Source: Nocardia bovistercoris
GTDB taxonomy: Bacteria; Actinomycetota; Actinomycetes; Mycobacteriales; Mycobacteriaceae
Length of the DNA stretch: 64,000 nt
Direction of reading: 5' to 3'
Assembly (NCBI RefSeq): GCF_015674855.1
Contig: NZ_JADMLG010000009.1
Coordinates: 149,541-213,540 of the forward strand
Positions 1 through 9,742 of the stretch are shown here, piece by piece. The notes beneath the pieces were generated by a model. It had not been told where the DNA came from. It did not search any database and saw only the letters and a program-made list of their open reading frames with translations. Numbering within the stretch: the stretch's first letter is position 1; each line of letters starts with the position of its first letter. A program made the position numbers and the translations under genes.

Positions 1-3000
1 GATGTCGCCAGGTCGTTGGCCCGCCGCAGCCATTGGCGCTCGCGCGGCGTTGTGATCGCGCGCACCAACGAGGAAGCCGTCGCCGGTCTGCGCGCCATCG
101 CGGAGGGCAAGCCGGGTGCGGGCGTTTTCACCGCCGACGCGCCTGCCGTCAAGGCGCCGATCTGGGTCCTCTCGGGCTTCGGTGCGCAGCACCGCAAGAT
201 GGGCAAACAGCTCTACGCGGAGAATTCCATCTTCCGCCGGGCCGTCGACGAGGTCGACGAACTCGTCCAGGACGAGGCCGGTTACTCGATCCGCGAAATG
301 ATCCTCGACGACGGTCAGGACTACGACGTCGGCACCTCCCAGGTCGGCATCTTCACCGTCCAGATCGGCCTGGCCGCCGTCCTGCGCGCGCACGGCGCCG
401 AACCCGAAGCGGTGGTCGGCCATTCGATGGGCGAGGTGGCGGGCGCCTACATCGCGGGCGGGCTCGCGCTCGAGGACGCGGTGCGGGTCATCTGCGCGCG
501 TTCGCGCCTGATGGGTGAGGGCGAGGCCATGATCACCGAGGACGACGTGCGCAATATGGCGCTGGTCGAACTCGGCGTCGCCGATGTGGAGAAGCTGCTC
601 CCGGAGTATCCGGACGTCGAGATGGCGGTCTTCGCCGCGCCGACCAACACCGTCATCGGCGGTCCGCGCGACCAGGTGGCCGCGATCGTCGCGCAGGTCG
701 AGGCGGCGGGCAAATTCGCCCGCGTGCTGCAGACCCGCGGCGCCGGGCACACCTCGCAGATGGACCCGCTGCTCGGCGAGTTGGCCGCCGAACTCGCGGG
801 CATCGAACCCACCGCGCTGCGGCACGGCCTGTACTCGACGGTGCACAAGGAGGAATTCTTCCGCGCCGGTCACGACCCGATCCACGACGAGGACTACTGG
901 GTCAAGAACATGCGCCACGCGGTGTACTTCACCAACGCGGTGCAGAACGCGGTGGACGCAGGCCACACCACCTTCCTCGAGCTCGCGCCGAATTCGGTGG
1001 CGCTCATGCAGGTGCTCGGCACCACCTTCGCGGCGGGCGTGCACGACGCGCAGCTGATTCCGACGCTCAAGCGCAAGGAAGACGAGTCGGCAGGCGTCGT
1101 CGGTGCGCTCGCGCAGCTGTACGTGCACGGCCACAAGGTCGACCTGCCGTCGCTGCTGCCCGCGGGCGAGTTCGCCGATATCCCGCGAACCACGTTCGTG
1201 CGCAAGGAGTTCTGGCCGAAAGCCAAGATCGCCGCAGGCGGCGGCAGCGACCGGATTCCCGGCGCGCACGTCGCGCTGCCGGACGGTCGGCACGTCTGGG
1301 AGGTGCAGGCCGGTCCGGTCGGCGACCTCACCGCGCTGGCGCGGGCGGCGGCGGGTCAGGTGCTCGCCGATGTCGCGCTCGGCGCGACCGTCACGCACGC
1401 GCCCGCACCGATCGTCGGCACGCTGACCACCACCCTCACCCCGCATCCCGGCGGCGCGTCGGTGCAGGTGCACGCGCGGTCGGGCGCGAACTTCACGCTG
1501 CTGTTGGACGCCGTGGTGACCTCGGGCGCGCCGCTGCCGGAATCCGCGGTGGTCACGCCCGTCGAGCAGGCGGTCGTCGCGGCCGACAGCGTCGAAGTGA
1601 TCGTCGGCGCCGACAGTTTCGGTGACCGTTGGGATCCGAACGGCACGCAGACCATCGAGGACAGGCTCGCGCTGATCGTCGCCGAATCGATGGGTTACGC
1701 GGTCGAGGATCTCCCGATGGAGATCCCGCTCATGGAACTCGGCCTCGACTCGCTGATGGCCATGCGCATCAAGAACCGCGTCGAATACGAATTCGACATC
1801 CCGCAGCTGCAGATCCAGGCCGTGCGCGACGCCAATCTGGCCGAGGTCGGCAAGGTGCTTCGCTACGCCATCGACCATCGCGACGAGGTCCAAGCCATCG
1901 CCGACAAGCAGGCGGCGGGCGAGGACATCTCGGTGGACGGCGGATTCGCCGCCGCCGCCCGCGCCGCGCTCGCCGCCGGTGAGGATCCCGATGCCATCGC
2001 GAAAGCCGTTGCCGGACAGGCGGATAATTCGGCAGGCGGGGCAGGCGCACTCGGTGCGGAGGAAGCTTCCGATGCCGGTGAGTCGGGCATACAGGCGAAT
2101 GGGCTCGGCGCACAGGGAGTTTCCGACGCGGGCGTAGAGTCTGCCGCGCGGGTGAATGGAACCGGCGCACAGCAGGACTCCGACGCCGTCGCGAAAACCG
2201 CTGCGGCCAAGGCGGGTAACTCGACCGCGCAGGTGAACGGCTCTACCGCGGGAATCGGGGAGGCCGCCCCGCGACCGGGTGCCACTGTCGAGACGATCGC
2301 GGACGAGGCCGAGCGCGCCGAGACCACCGGCTCGGTCGCCGAGGAACAGTCGAAGGTCGGTGCGGACGCGACGGATTCGGTGCTCGCCGGATTCGGCGCG
2401 CAGGGCGGCGGCGCCGACGAAGAGGACGTTCCGCCGCGTGACGCTCCCGAGCGCCTGACCTACGCGACCTGGGCGATCGTCACCGGTAAGTCGGCGGGCG
2501 GCATCTTCAACACCCTGCCGATCCTCGAAGAGGAGGTCGCGGAGAAACTCGCGGCCAGGCTCTCCGAGCGCATCGGGGCCGAACTCACCGTCGATGACGT
2601 CCTCGACTGCGAGACCATCGAGCAGTTGTCCGATATCGTGCGCACCCTGCAGGACACCGGCGCCGAACTCGACGGGTTCGTGCGCACGTTGCGAGCACCG
2701 GTCGCGGGCTCGAACGCGGTGCCTGTCTTCGTGTTCCATCCCGCGGGCGGCAACACCCTGGTCTACGAACCGCTGCTCAAGCGGTTGCCGAGCGACACGC
2801 CGATGTTCGGCGTCGAGCGCGCGGAGGGCGAGATCGAAGAACGCGCCAGGCAGTACGTGCCGCAGCTGCGCAAGATCCAGGGCGACGGGCCGTTCATCCT
2901 CTACGGGTGGTCCCTCGGGGCGGTGCTCGCGATGGCGTGCGCGCAGCAGTTGCGTGCCGAAGGCGCCGACGTGGCGCTGGTCGGCCTGATCGACCTGGCG

Positions 3001-3507
3001 ATTCCGGCCGATCCGGAGGACAACAGTTCGGCCGAGCGGGTGCGTCGCATCGAGCGCTATCAGGAGTTCGCCAAGAAGACCTACGGCGTGCAGGGAGAAC
3101 TGCCGCGCGAGCAGCTCGAGGAACTGGCCGCGGCCGACGACGAGGAACAGTTCACGATCATCAGCGACCTGGTGAAGATCAGCGGAACCAAGATCCCCGG
3201 CGGCGTGCTGGAGCACCAGCGCACCTCGTGGATCGAGTTCCGGGCGCTGGCCAGGGTCACCCCGACCCGTTACGACGGTCGAGTCGCCCTCTACCTGGCC
3301 GATCGCTACCACGACGGCGCGATCGAACTCGAACCGCGTTTCGCGAACCGGCGGCCCAACGGCGGCTGGGACGAGTACGTTCGGAATCTCGATATCGTGC
3401 GCATCCCCGGCGACCACCTGCAGATCGTGGACGAGCCGCGCATCGGCAAGATCGGCGCCGACCTCACCGCGAAACTGATCGCCATCGAGGCGAAGGGAAC
3501 CAAGTGA
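1..3507 (+). CDS. pks13: Polyketide synthase Pks13, C-terminal part (AT-ACP-TE)
   Basis: This is the 3' part of the mycolic acid condensase; the N-terminal ACP, ketosynthase and start codon lie left of the window. The frame is open from base 1. An acyltransferase domain comes first, with the nucleophile motif GHSMG (Ser codon at 424). An acyl carrier domain follows, with LGLDSL (phosphopantetheine Ser codon at 1750). A long Ala/Gly-rich linker spans about 1900-2440, and a thioesterase carries GWSLG (Ser codon at 2911). In mycolate producers Pks13 condenses an activated meromycolic chain with a carboxylated fatty acyl chain and transfers the product to trehalose through the TE domain. The stop overlaps the accD4 start by 4 nt (GTGA), so the two are probably translationally coupled. 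The linker holds imperfect repeats around SDA and NG motifs and looks expanded. Identity is secure from domain order and the accD4 partner. Confidence 0.95.
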   Translation, partial: DVARSLARRSHWRSRGVVIARTNEEAVAGLRAIAEGKPGAGVFTADAPAVKAPIWVLSGFGAQHRKMGKQLYAENSIFRRAVDEVDELVQDEAGYSIREMILDDGQDYDVGTSQVGIFTVQIGLAAVLRAHGAEPEAVVGHSMGEVAGAYIAGGLALEDAVRVICARSRLMGEGEAMITEDDVRNMALVELGVADVEKLLPEYPDVEMAVFAAPTNTVIGGPRDQVAAIVAQVEAAGKFARVLQTRGAGHTSQMDPLLGELAAELAGIEPTALRHGLYSTVHKEEFFRAGHDPIHDEDYWVKNMRHAVYFTNAVQNAVDAGHTTFLELAPNSVALMQVLGTTFAAGVHDAQLIPTLKRKEDESAGVVGALAQLYVHGHKVDLPSLLPAGEFADIPRTTFVRKEFWPKAKIAAGGGSDRIPGAHVALPDGRHVWEVQAGPVGDLTALARAAAGQVLADVALGATVTHAPAPIVGTLTTTLTPHPGGASVQVHARSGANFTLLLDAVVTSGAPLPESAVVTPVEQAVVAADSVEVIVGADSFGDRWDPNGTQTIEDRLALIVAESMGYAVEDLPMEIPLMELGLDSLMAMRIKNRVEYEFDIPQLQIQAVRDANLAEVGKVLRYAIDHRDEVQAIADKQAAGEDISVDGGFAAAARAALAAGEDPDAIAKAVAGQADNSAGGAGALGAEEASDAGESGIQANGLGAQGVSDAGVESAARVNGTGAQQDSDAVAKTAAAKAGNSTAQVNGSTAGIGEAAPRPGATVETIADEAERAETTGSVAEEQSKVGADATDSVLAGFGAQGGGADEEDVPPRDAPERLTYATWAIVTGKSAGGIFNTLPILEEEVAEKLAARLSERIGAELTVDDVLDCETIEQLSDIVRTLQDTGAELDGFVRTLRAPVAGSNAVPVFVFHPAGGNTLVYEPLLKRLPSDTPMFGVERAEGEIEERARQYVPQLRKIQGDGPFILYGWSLGAVLAMACAQQLRAEGADVALVGLIDLAIPADPEDNSSAERVRRIERYQEFAKKTYGVQGELPREQLEELAAADDEEQFTIISDLVKISGTKIPGGVLEHQRTSWIEFRALARVTPTRYDGRVALYLADRYHDGAIELEPRFANRRPNGGWDEYVRNLDIVRIPGDHLQIVDEPRIGKIGADLTAKLIAIEAKGTK

Positions 3508-5048
3508 GCACTACTGCCGAGAAACTCGCCGATCTGCGCAAGCGCCTGGAGCTGGCGCAGGAACCGGCGGGTGAAGCGGGAGTGGCGAAGCGGGCCGCGA
3601 AGGGCATCCCGAGCGCGCGCGACCGGATCAACATGCTGCTCGATGCAGGCACGTTCGTCGAGATCGGCGCGTTGGTGCGCAAGCCGGGTGATCCGGACGC
3701 GCTCTACGGCGACGGCGTGGTCACCGGGCACGGGCTGGTCGATGGCCGTCCGGTGGCGGTGTTCTCCCACGACCAGACGGTGTACGGCGGGTCGGTGGGT
3801 GAGATGTTCGGCCGCAAGGTCGCGTTGATCCTGGAGTACGCCGCGAAGGTCGGTTGCCCGGTGGTCGGCATCAACGACTCCGGCGGCGCGCGCGTGCAGG
3901 AGGCGGTGACGTCGCTGGCCTGGTACGCCGAATTGGGCCGTCGCCAGGAGCCGCTCTCGGGTCTGGTGCCGCAGATCTCCATGATTCTCGGCAAGTGCGC
4001 GGGCGGCGCGGTGTACGCCCCGATCAATACCGATGTGGTGGTGGCGACCGAGGACGCGTACATGTTCGTCACCGGGCCGAAGGTGATCCGCGAGGTCACC
4101 GGCGAGGACGTGAGTCTCGAGGAACTCGGCGGCGCGCAGAGTCAGGCCGAGTACGGCAATATCCACCACGTCGCGAAGGACGAGGCGGCGGCCTTCGAGT
4201 GGGTGCGCGACTATCTCGGTTTTCTGCCGACGAGTTGCCAGGAGACGGCGCCGATCGTGAATCCTGGCATGGAGCCGGGGATCACCGAATCCGATCTGGC
4301 CTTGGATTCGATCGTGCCGGATTCCGATAATGCCGCCTACGACATGCACGACATCCTGTTGCGCATCTTCGACGACGGTGACTTCCACGAGGTCGGCGGT
4401 TCGGCGGGTCGCAATGTGCTGACCGGATTCGCGCGCGTCGACGGGCGCAGCGTCGGTGTGGTGGCCAATCAGCCGATGGTGTACGCGGGCGCGCTGGACG
4501 CCCGCGCTTCGGACAAGGCCGCGCATTTCGTGCGATTGTGCGACGCGTTCGAGATTCCACTGGTGTTCGTGGTCGACACGCCGGGTTTTCTGCCCGGCGT
4601 GGAACAGGAGAAGATCGGCGTCATCAAACGCGGCGGCCGTTTCCTTTTCTCGTTCGTCGAGGCCACGGTGCCGAAGGTGACGGTGGTGATCCGCAAATCC
4701 TACGGCGGCGGTTACGCCGTGATGGGTTCCAAACAGCTCGGCGCCGATGTGAATCTGGCGTGGCCGACCGCGCGTATCGCGGTGATGGGCGCGGAGAGCG
4801 CGGTGAGCCTGATCGGCGGACGCCAGATCGCCGCCGCGCCGGAGGATCAGCGCGAGGCGATGCGCAAAGAGATGATCGATTTCTACAACGCGACGATGGC
4901 GACGCCGTGGGTGGCGGCCGAGCGCGGCTACATCGACGCGGTGATCGAGCCGTCGGCGACCCGCCTGGAATTGCGCAGGGCGCTGCAATTGCTGCGTGAC
5001 AAGCAGTTGGCGCGGAATCCGCGCAAACACCATCTGCTGCCGCTGTGA
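3504..5048 (+). CDS. accD4: Acyl-CoA carboxylase carboxyltransferase subunit AccD4
   Basis: Biotin-dependent carboxyltransferase beta subunit of 514 aa (about 520 is usual). It supplies the carboxylated long-chain acyl-CoA used by Pks13. The start is GTG at 3504, overlapping the pks13 stop, with a GAAGGGAA ribosome binding site about 5 nt upstream. The carboxyltransferase crotonase-like halves are visible, with glycine-rich motifs such as NDSGGARVQE in the N-terminal half and YGGGYAVMGSK in the C-terminal half, and a conserved end NPRKHHLLPL. Position directly after pks13 matches the fadD32-pks13-accD4 order known in mycobacteria and corynebacteria, so AccD4 is preferred over the AccD5/AccD6 paralogues. 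Confidence 0.95.
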   Translation: MSTTAEKLADLRKRLELAQEPAGEAGVAKRAAKGIPSARDRINMLLDAGTFVEIGALVRKPGDPDALYGDGVVTGHGLVDGRPVAVFSHDQTVYGGSVGEMFGRKVALILEYAAKVGCPVVGINDSGGARVQEAVTSLAWYAELGRRQEPLSGLVPQISMILGKCAGGAVYAPINTDVVVATEDAYMFVTGPKVIREVTGEDVSLEELGGAQSQAEYGNIHHVAKDEAAAFEWVRDYLGFLPTSCQETAPIVNPGMEPGITESDLALDSIVPDSDNAAYDMHDILLRIFDDGDFHEVGGSAGRNVLTGFARVDGRSVGVVANQPMVYAGALDARASDKAAHFVRLCDAFEIPLVFVVDTPGFLPGVEQEKIGVIKRGGRFLFSFVEATVPKVTVVIRKSYGGGYAVMGSKQLGADVNLAWPTARIAVMGAESAVSLIGGRQIAAAPEDQREAMRKEMIDFYNATMATPWVAAERGYIDAVIEPSATRLELRRALQLLRDKQLARNPRKHHLLPL

Positions 5049-5053
5049 ACCGG

Positions 5054-5090
5054 AATCGGGCCGCATCCCGAGGGGATGACGGGCCCGATT
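5054..5090. terminator. Bidirectional terminator hairpin
   Basis: Perfect 9-bp outer stem (5054-5062 with 5082-5090) plus an inner CATCCC/GGGATG stem. It lies between the convergent ends of accD4 and the cyclophilin gene, so it can serve both. There is no strong U-tract. Confidence 0.75.
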
Positions 5091-5109
5091 CGCGTCGATT
5101 CTCGGTCGG

Positions 5110-5610
5110 TCAGCCCGCGACGGTGGCGGATTCGATGACCACGTCCTCGCGCGGCACGTCCTGGTGCATCCCCGCGGAGCCGGTGGTGACGCCGACGATC
5201 TTGTCGACGACCTCGGTGCCTTCGGTGACCTTGCCGAACACCGCGTAACCCCAGCCGGACGGGGTCGGCGCGCTGTGGTTGAGGAAGGCGTTGTCGGAGA
5301 CGTTGATGAAGAACTGCGCGGTGGCCGAATGCGGGTCGTTGGTGCGGGCCATCGCGACCGTGTACTTGTCGTTCTTCAGGCCGTTGTTCGCCTCGTTCTG
5401 GATGGGCGCCTGGGTGCCCTTCTGGCGCATGCCGGGTTCGAAGCCGCCGCCCTGGATCATGAAGTCGGGGATGACGCGGTGGAAGATGGTGCCGTTGTAG
5501 TGTCCGGAATTCACGTATTCCACGAAGTTCTTGGCCGAGTTCGGCGCCTTGGCGTCGTCGAGTTCGATCACGATCGGCCCGAAGTTCGTTACGAGATTCA
5601 CCTTTGTCAT
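5110..5610 (-). CDS. Peptidyl-prolyl cis-trans isomerase, cyclophilin (PpiB type)
   Basis: A 166-aa single-domain cyclophilin without a signal peptide, so cytosolic; it catalyses proline isomerisation during protein folding. The active-site signature FHRVIPDFMIQGG (residues about 43-55), the QFFIN block and GWGYAVFGKV are all present. Length and the MHQDVPREDV C-terminus are closest to the compact proteobacterial PpiB type rather than to the longer mycobacterial PpiA/PpiB proteins, judged from memory of those families. The start is ATG at 5610 (MTKVNLVTN), with a GGTAGAGGTATG context close upstream. It is divergent from the arabinosyltransferase gene and convergent with accD4; no functional link to its neighbours is evident. 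Confidence 0.93.
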   Translation of the reverse strand: MTKVNLVTNFGPIVIELDDAKAPNSAKNFVEYVNSGHYNGTIFHRVIPDFMIQGGGFEPGMRQKGTQAPIQNEANNGLKNDKYTVAMARTNDPHSATAQFFINVSDNAFLNHSAPTPSGWGYAVFGKVTEGTEVVDKIVGVTTGSAGMHQDVPREDVVIESATVAG

Positions 5611-5798
5611 ACCTCTACCTTTCCACGGAGGGGGTGCGGGGTCAGCGATTCGGTCCCGTTTTTCGGTGGCCGCGCCCGGTGTCGCGGCGCGTCACCTCGG
5701 ATTTCGCGGTGCGTGACGGCGCCCTGAATCGATCTTCGGCGCGATCGGATGCTCACAGGACACGCTGCGGATCGGACGGGAAGATAGCATGTCCAACC

Positions 5799-8700
5799 GT
5801 GCCCGACGCCGTAACCGCAGTCCTCGCCAAACCGACACCGATCCCGGAGGTCGCTCCGCGCGATTTCCGGGTGGCGCGCGTGATAGCGCTGGTGACGGGA
5901 CTGATAGGGGCGCTGCTCGCGCTGGCGACGCCGTTCCTGCCGGTCACCCAGACCACGGCGGTGCTGAACTGGCCGCAGGGCGACACGCTCGGCAATGTGC
6001 AGGCGCCGCTGATGTCGCAGGTGCCGGTCGATCTGCGGGCCGTCATTCCGTGCGCCGCGGTGGGGTCGCTGCCGCCGCAGGGCGGCATGCTGTTGGCGAC
6101 GGCGCCGCCGCAGGGTGACCGGGCGGCCCTCGAGGCCATGTTCGTGCGGGTGTCGGAGACCTCGGTCGACGTGGTCGACCGCAACGCGGTGGTCGCCACC
6201 GCCGATCGCGCCGACATGGGCGGCTGTTCCTCGATCGTCATCGATTCGAACGACGAGCGCACGCGCGCGGAGTTCGCCGGTCTGACGAAGACGGTGGAGC
6301 GGCCGGTCGAGGGTGGCGCGCCGGGCGCGAAGGAGTCGGTGGCCGTTCCGGTCGAGGGGCAGTTGCTCGGTGACCTGCGCCCGCAGGTGGTCGGCGTGTT
6401 CTCCGATCTGGAGGGCGCGGCGCCCACGGGTCTGTCGTTCACGATGACGGTGGACACCCGCTTCACCACCGGCCCGACGCTGATCAAACTGCTCGCCATG
6501 ATCGGCGCGGTGCTGTGCACGCTGATCGCGCTCGGCGCGTTGGCGCGCCTCGACGGCAGCGACGGCCGAGGGCACCGCCGTTTCCTGCCTGCGAACTGGC
6601 TGAAGCCGTCGTGGGCCGACGGCGCGGTGATCGGCACCCTGCTGGTGTGGCATTTCGTCGGCGCCAACACCTCCGACGACGGCTACATCCTCTCCATGGT
6701 TCGGGTGGCGCCGCACGCGGGCTACATGGCGAACTATTTCCGCTGGTACGGCGTGCCGGAGGCGCCGTTCGGCTGGTACTACTACGTGATCCAGGTCTTC
6801 GCCGAGATCTCGACGGCGAGTCCGTGGGTTCGGCTGCCCGCGCTGGCCTGCGCGATCCTGTGCTGGATGGTGATCAGCCGGGAGGTGGTGCCACGGCTCG
6901 GGCGCGGCGTGCGCAGCAGTCGGGTGGCGCTGTGGACCGGCGGCCTGGTGTTCCTCGCGTTCTGGCTGCCCTTCGACAACGGCCTGCGCTCGGAACCCAT
7001 CGTCGCCCTCGGCGCACTGCTGACCTGGGTGTCCATCGAGCGCGCCATCGCGACCGGGCGGCTGCTGCCCGCCGCGGCGGCGGTGCTGATCGCGGCCTTC
7101 ACGCTGGCGGCCGCACCGACCGGGCTGATGTGCGTGGCGGCGCTGCTCGCCGGTATCCGGCCGCTGGTGCGGATCGTGGTGCGCAGGCATCGCGAGCACG
7201 GCACGCTGCCGCTGCTCGCGCCGATAGCGGCGGCCGGGTTACTGGTGCTCACGGTGGTCTACAGCGATCAGACCTTCGCCGCGATCCAGGAAGCCAACCG
7301 GGTCAGGCAGATCACCGGCCCGAACCTCGCCTGGTACGAGGACTACCTGCGTTACTACTACCTGTTCGTGGAGACGGTCGACGGTTCGCTGTCGCGCCGC
7401 TTCGCGTTCCTGGTGATGCTGCTGTGCCTGTTCACGACCATGCTGGTGCTGTTGCGGCGCAGGCAGGTGCCAGGCATCGCGAGCGGCCCGACCTGGCGGC
7501 TCATGGGCGTGGTCATCGGAACCATCTTCTTCATGATGTTCAACCCGACCAAGTGGACCCACCACTTCGGCGCCTACGCGGGCATCGCCGGTTCATTGGC
7601 CGCGGTGACGGCGGTCGCGGTGTCGGCGACGGCGCTGCGAGCCAGGAAGAACCGCGCGATATTCCTGGCCGGGCTGCTGTTCGTGCTCGCGCTGGCCTTC
7701 TCGGGCATCAACGGCTACTGGTACGTGTCCAGTTTCGGGGTGCCGTGGTTCGACAAGCGCATCTCGCTGTTCGGATACCAGTCCAACACCGTCATGCTGA
7801 TCCTGTTCGGCGCGGCGCTGGCGCTGGTCGCCTGGTTCACCTTGCGCGAGCAGTACGTTCCGCCGGAGGCGTCGCCGAAGTCGGCGCGCGGCAGGCGAAT
7901 TCGCCGGTTCGCGGCGATCCCGCTGACCGTGGTGGCCGCGCTCATGGTCGCGGTGGAGGTGCTGTCGCTGGCGAAGGGCGCCTACGCGCAGTACCCGGCC
8001 TATTCGCTGGCCCGCTCGAACTTCGACGCGATCGGCGGCAACGCCTGCGGTCTGGCCAATGACATTCTGGTGGAACCGAACGCGAACGGCGGCAGGCTGC
8101 GACCGATCGTCGACCCGGCGGAGCCGCCGCTGAACGGCGACCCGCTGGCCGGTGTGGCGCCGGTCGGATTCGACGCCAACGGCGTGCCCGACGACCTGTC
8201 CGCCGACAGTGTCGAGGTCAAGCCCGGCACCGGCAACACCTCGACGCAATCGGTCGGCGCCGCGTTCGCCGAGGGCGAGAGCGCGGGCACCGGCGGCGGG
8301 CAGGGCGCGCAGGGCGTCAACGGGAGCACCGTCGCACTGCCCTTCGGCCTCGACCCCGCGACCACGCCGGTGATGGGCAGCTACCAGGAAGGCGTGCAGA
8401 AGCCCGCGCTGCTGACCTCGAGCTGGTACGAACTCGCGCCGCGCGCCGCGGACAAACCGCTGGTGGTGATCTCGGCGGCGGGACGCATCCTGTCCTTCGA
8501 CAACACCGGCGCGATGAAGTACGGCCAGTCCCTCACCGTCGACTACGGCAAGCGCCGCGCCGACGGCGGCGTCGACAAGCTCGGCACCTACCTGCCGCGC
8601 GATATCGGCCCGTTCCCGTCCTGGCGCAATCTACGGGTGCCGTTGGACGAGATCGCGCCCGAGGCCGACGCGGTGCGCATCGTCGCCAACGACCCGATCC

Positions 8701-9134
8701 TGATCGGCGACCAGTGGTTGGCCTTCACCCCGCCCCGGATGCCGACGTTGCAGTCGCTCGACAGCTACATCGGCGCCGATCAGCCGGTGCTCCTCGACTG
8801 GGCGGTCGGCCTGCAGTTCCCGTGCCAGCGCCCGTTCGACCACCGCGACGGCGTCGCCGAAGTCCCCGGCTTCCGCATCCTGCCCGACCGCCCGCTGGCG
8901 ATCAGCTCCACCAACACCTGGCAGGCCGAGGAATTCGGCGGCCCGCTCGGATTCACCCAGATGCTCGCGAAGTCCACAACCGTCCCGACCTACATGAAGG
9001 ACGACTGGGCCCGCGACTGGGGCTCCCTGGAGCGCTACGACCAGTACGACCGCAGCGCCACCCCCGCGAAACTCGACACCGGCACGGAAACACGCACCGG
9101 CTTGTGGACGCCGGGTCAGTTGCGGGTGTTCTGA
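5799..9134 (+). CDS. emb: Emb-family arabinosyltransferase (first copy)
   Basis: A GT-C arabinosyltransferase of 1111 aa (mycobacterial EmbA/B/C are about 1095-1100). It extends the arabinan of arabinogalactan or lipoarabinomannan from decaprenyl-phosphoryl-arabinose. It has one N-terminal membrane segment, a periplasmic domain, a multi-spanning core and a large C-terminal extracytoplasmic carbohydrate-binding region. The catalytic acidic pair is D293-D294 in NTSDDGYILSM, the equivalent of Asp299/Asp300 of M. tuberculosis EmbB; Met300 matches EmbB Met306. The start is GTG at 5799, chosen because the next in-frame starts would remove the first membrane segment. An ATG at 5789 is out of frame. 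It is convergent with a second emb gene. Which Emb paralogue it represents cannot be decided by eye, so the symbol is generic. Confidence 0.93.
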   Translation: MPDAVTAVLAKPTPIPEVAPRDFRVARVIALVTGLIGALLALATPFLPVTQTTAVLNWPQGDTLGNVQAPLMSQVPVDLRAVIPCAAVGSLPPQGGMLLATAPPQGDRAALEAMFVRVSETSVDVVDRNAVVATADRADMGGCSSIVIDSNDERTRAEFAGLTKTVERPVEGGAPGAKESVAVPVEGQLLGDLRPQVVGVFSDLEGAAPTGLSFTMTVDTRFTTGPTLIKLLAMIGAVLCTLIALGALARLDGSDGRGHRRFLPANWLKPSWADGAVIGTLLVWHFVGANTSDDGYILSMVRVAPHAGYMANYFRWYGVPEAPFGWYYYVIQVFAEISTASPWVRLPALACAILCWMVISREVVPRLGRGVRSSRVALWTGGLVFLAFWLPFDNGLRSEPIVALGALLTWVSIERAIATGRLLPAAAAVLIAAFTLAAAPTGLMCVAALLAGIRPLVRIVVRRHREHGTLPLLAPIAAAGLLVLTVVYSDQTFAAIQEANRVRQITGPNLAWYEDYLRYYYLFVETVDGSLSRRFAFLVMLLCLFTTMLVLLRRRQVPGIASGPTWRLMGVVIGTIFFMMFNPTKWTHHFGAYAGIAGSLAAVTAVAVSATALRARKNRAIFLAGLLFVLALAFSGINGYWYVSSFGVPWFDKRISLFGYQSNTVMLILFGAALALVAWFTLREQYVPPEASPKSARGRRIRRFAAIPLTVVAALMVAVEVLSLAKGAYAQYPAYSLARSNFDAIGGNACGLANDILVEPNANGGRLRPIVDPAEPPLNGDPLAGVAPVGFDANGVPDDLSADSVEVKPGTGNTSTQSVGAAFAEGESAGTGGGQGAQGVNGSTVALPFGLDPATTPVMGSYQEGVQKPALLTSSWYELAPRAADKPLVVISAAGRILSFDNTGAMKYGQSLTVDYGKRRADGGVDKLGTYLPRDIGPFPSWRNLRVPLDEIAPEADAVRIVANDPILIGDQWLAFTPPRMPTLQSLDSYIGADQPVLLDWAVGLQFPCQRPFDHRDGVAEVPGFRILPDRPLAISSTNTWQAEEFGGPLGFTQMLAKSTTVPTYMKDDWARDWGSLERYDQYDRSATPAKLDTGTETRTGLWTPGQLRVF

Positions 9135-9159
9135 GGATAGAAGGGCCGAAAAAGTAGGA

Positions 9160-9190
9160 GGGCCGTGGCGTCGGTGACGCTACGGCCCTG
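9160..9190 (+). terminator. Terminator after first emb gene
   Basis: A 14-bp stem with one G-T pair (9160-9173 with 9177-9190) and a GGT loop, 25 nt after the emb stop. Confidence 0.75.
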
Positions 9191-9267
9191 CTGCGTATTA
9201 CGAGGCTGTTTTCGATCGGCGAAGGTTCAGGGTCTTCGGCGGGATGCGGTCGCGGTGTTCGGTCCGT

Positions 9268-9426
9268 TCATACCTCCATGCGCCTGCCGAGTTCGCGGCG
9301 CAGCACCTCCTGGGAGGGCAGGCGACCGAGCACTCGAAGTACGGCCGGACGTAACTCGCGCTTCTCGTCATCTGTGAGCAGATCGACGAGATCGCGCAGA
9401 TCCATGTCATCGAAGGCTGCTGTCAT
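9268..9426 (-). CDS. Small acidic hypothetical protein (52 aa)
   Basis: A short frame starting at ATG 9426 (MTAAFDDMDLRDLVDLL). It is rich in Asp, Glu, Leu and Arg and predicted to be mostly helical, with no membrane segment. The frame stays open further upstream, but that extension looks non-coding in composition. The 5' sequence contains GTAGGG and GTGGG, only a weak ribosome binding site. It lies in the gap between the two convergent emb genes, a place where small genes are easily missed. The family is not recognised. Coding status rests on charge pattern, codon bias towards G/C third positions and lack of an overlapping gene. Confidence 0.5.
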   Translation of the reverse strand: MTAAFDDMDLRDLVDLLTDDEKRELRPAVLRVLGRLPSQEVLRRELGRRMEV

Positions 9427-9742
9427 ACCCACAACCCTACGTTCCCAAACTGTAATTCGCCGAGCAATCCCACCAACGGTTACTGGCGCGTCACCCTGCC
9501 GAAACTCGCGCTGTACCAGGAGGTTTGAGTCATATGCCGGTAACATCACCGACGTGACGATGATTCGCCAAGATGTGTCACGTCTCACACTTCTCGGCAT
9601 TCGCGAATGATGACGTATCATCTCCGCATCGCCTCACTTCGGCGGGTATGCGGCGGTCGGTTCCAGCGGAAAACCGCCGCGTCGGCTATTGATCCGCGCG
9701 CTGTCCGAGACGCTCGCGGCGCCGAAGCGGCGGTCGGCGAAG
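9427..9742. other. Intergenic region between small gene and second emb
   Basis: No convincing gene. It is relatively A/T-rich at 9430-9640, consistent with a promoter for the small minus-strand gene. A GGAGG at 9519 precedes only a 7-codon frame. An imperfect-loop hairpin (9650-9657 with 9673-9680, GCGGCGGT stem) lies 60 nt past the end of the minus-strand emb gene and may be its terminator. Confidence 0.4.

Noticed and set aside
9534..9557. A 7-codon frame preceded by GGAGG between the two emb genes
   Set aside because: Too short, with no downstream gene on the same strand to regulate; likely chance.
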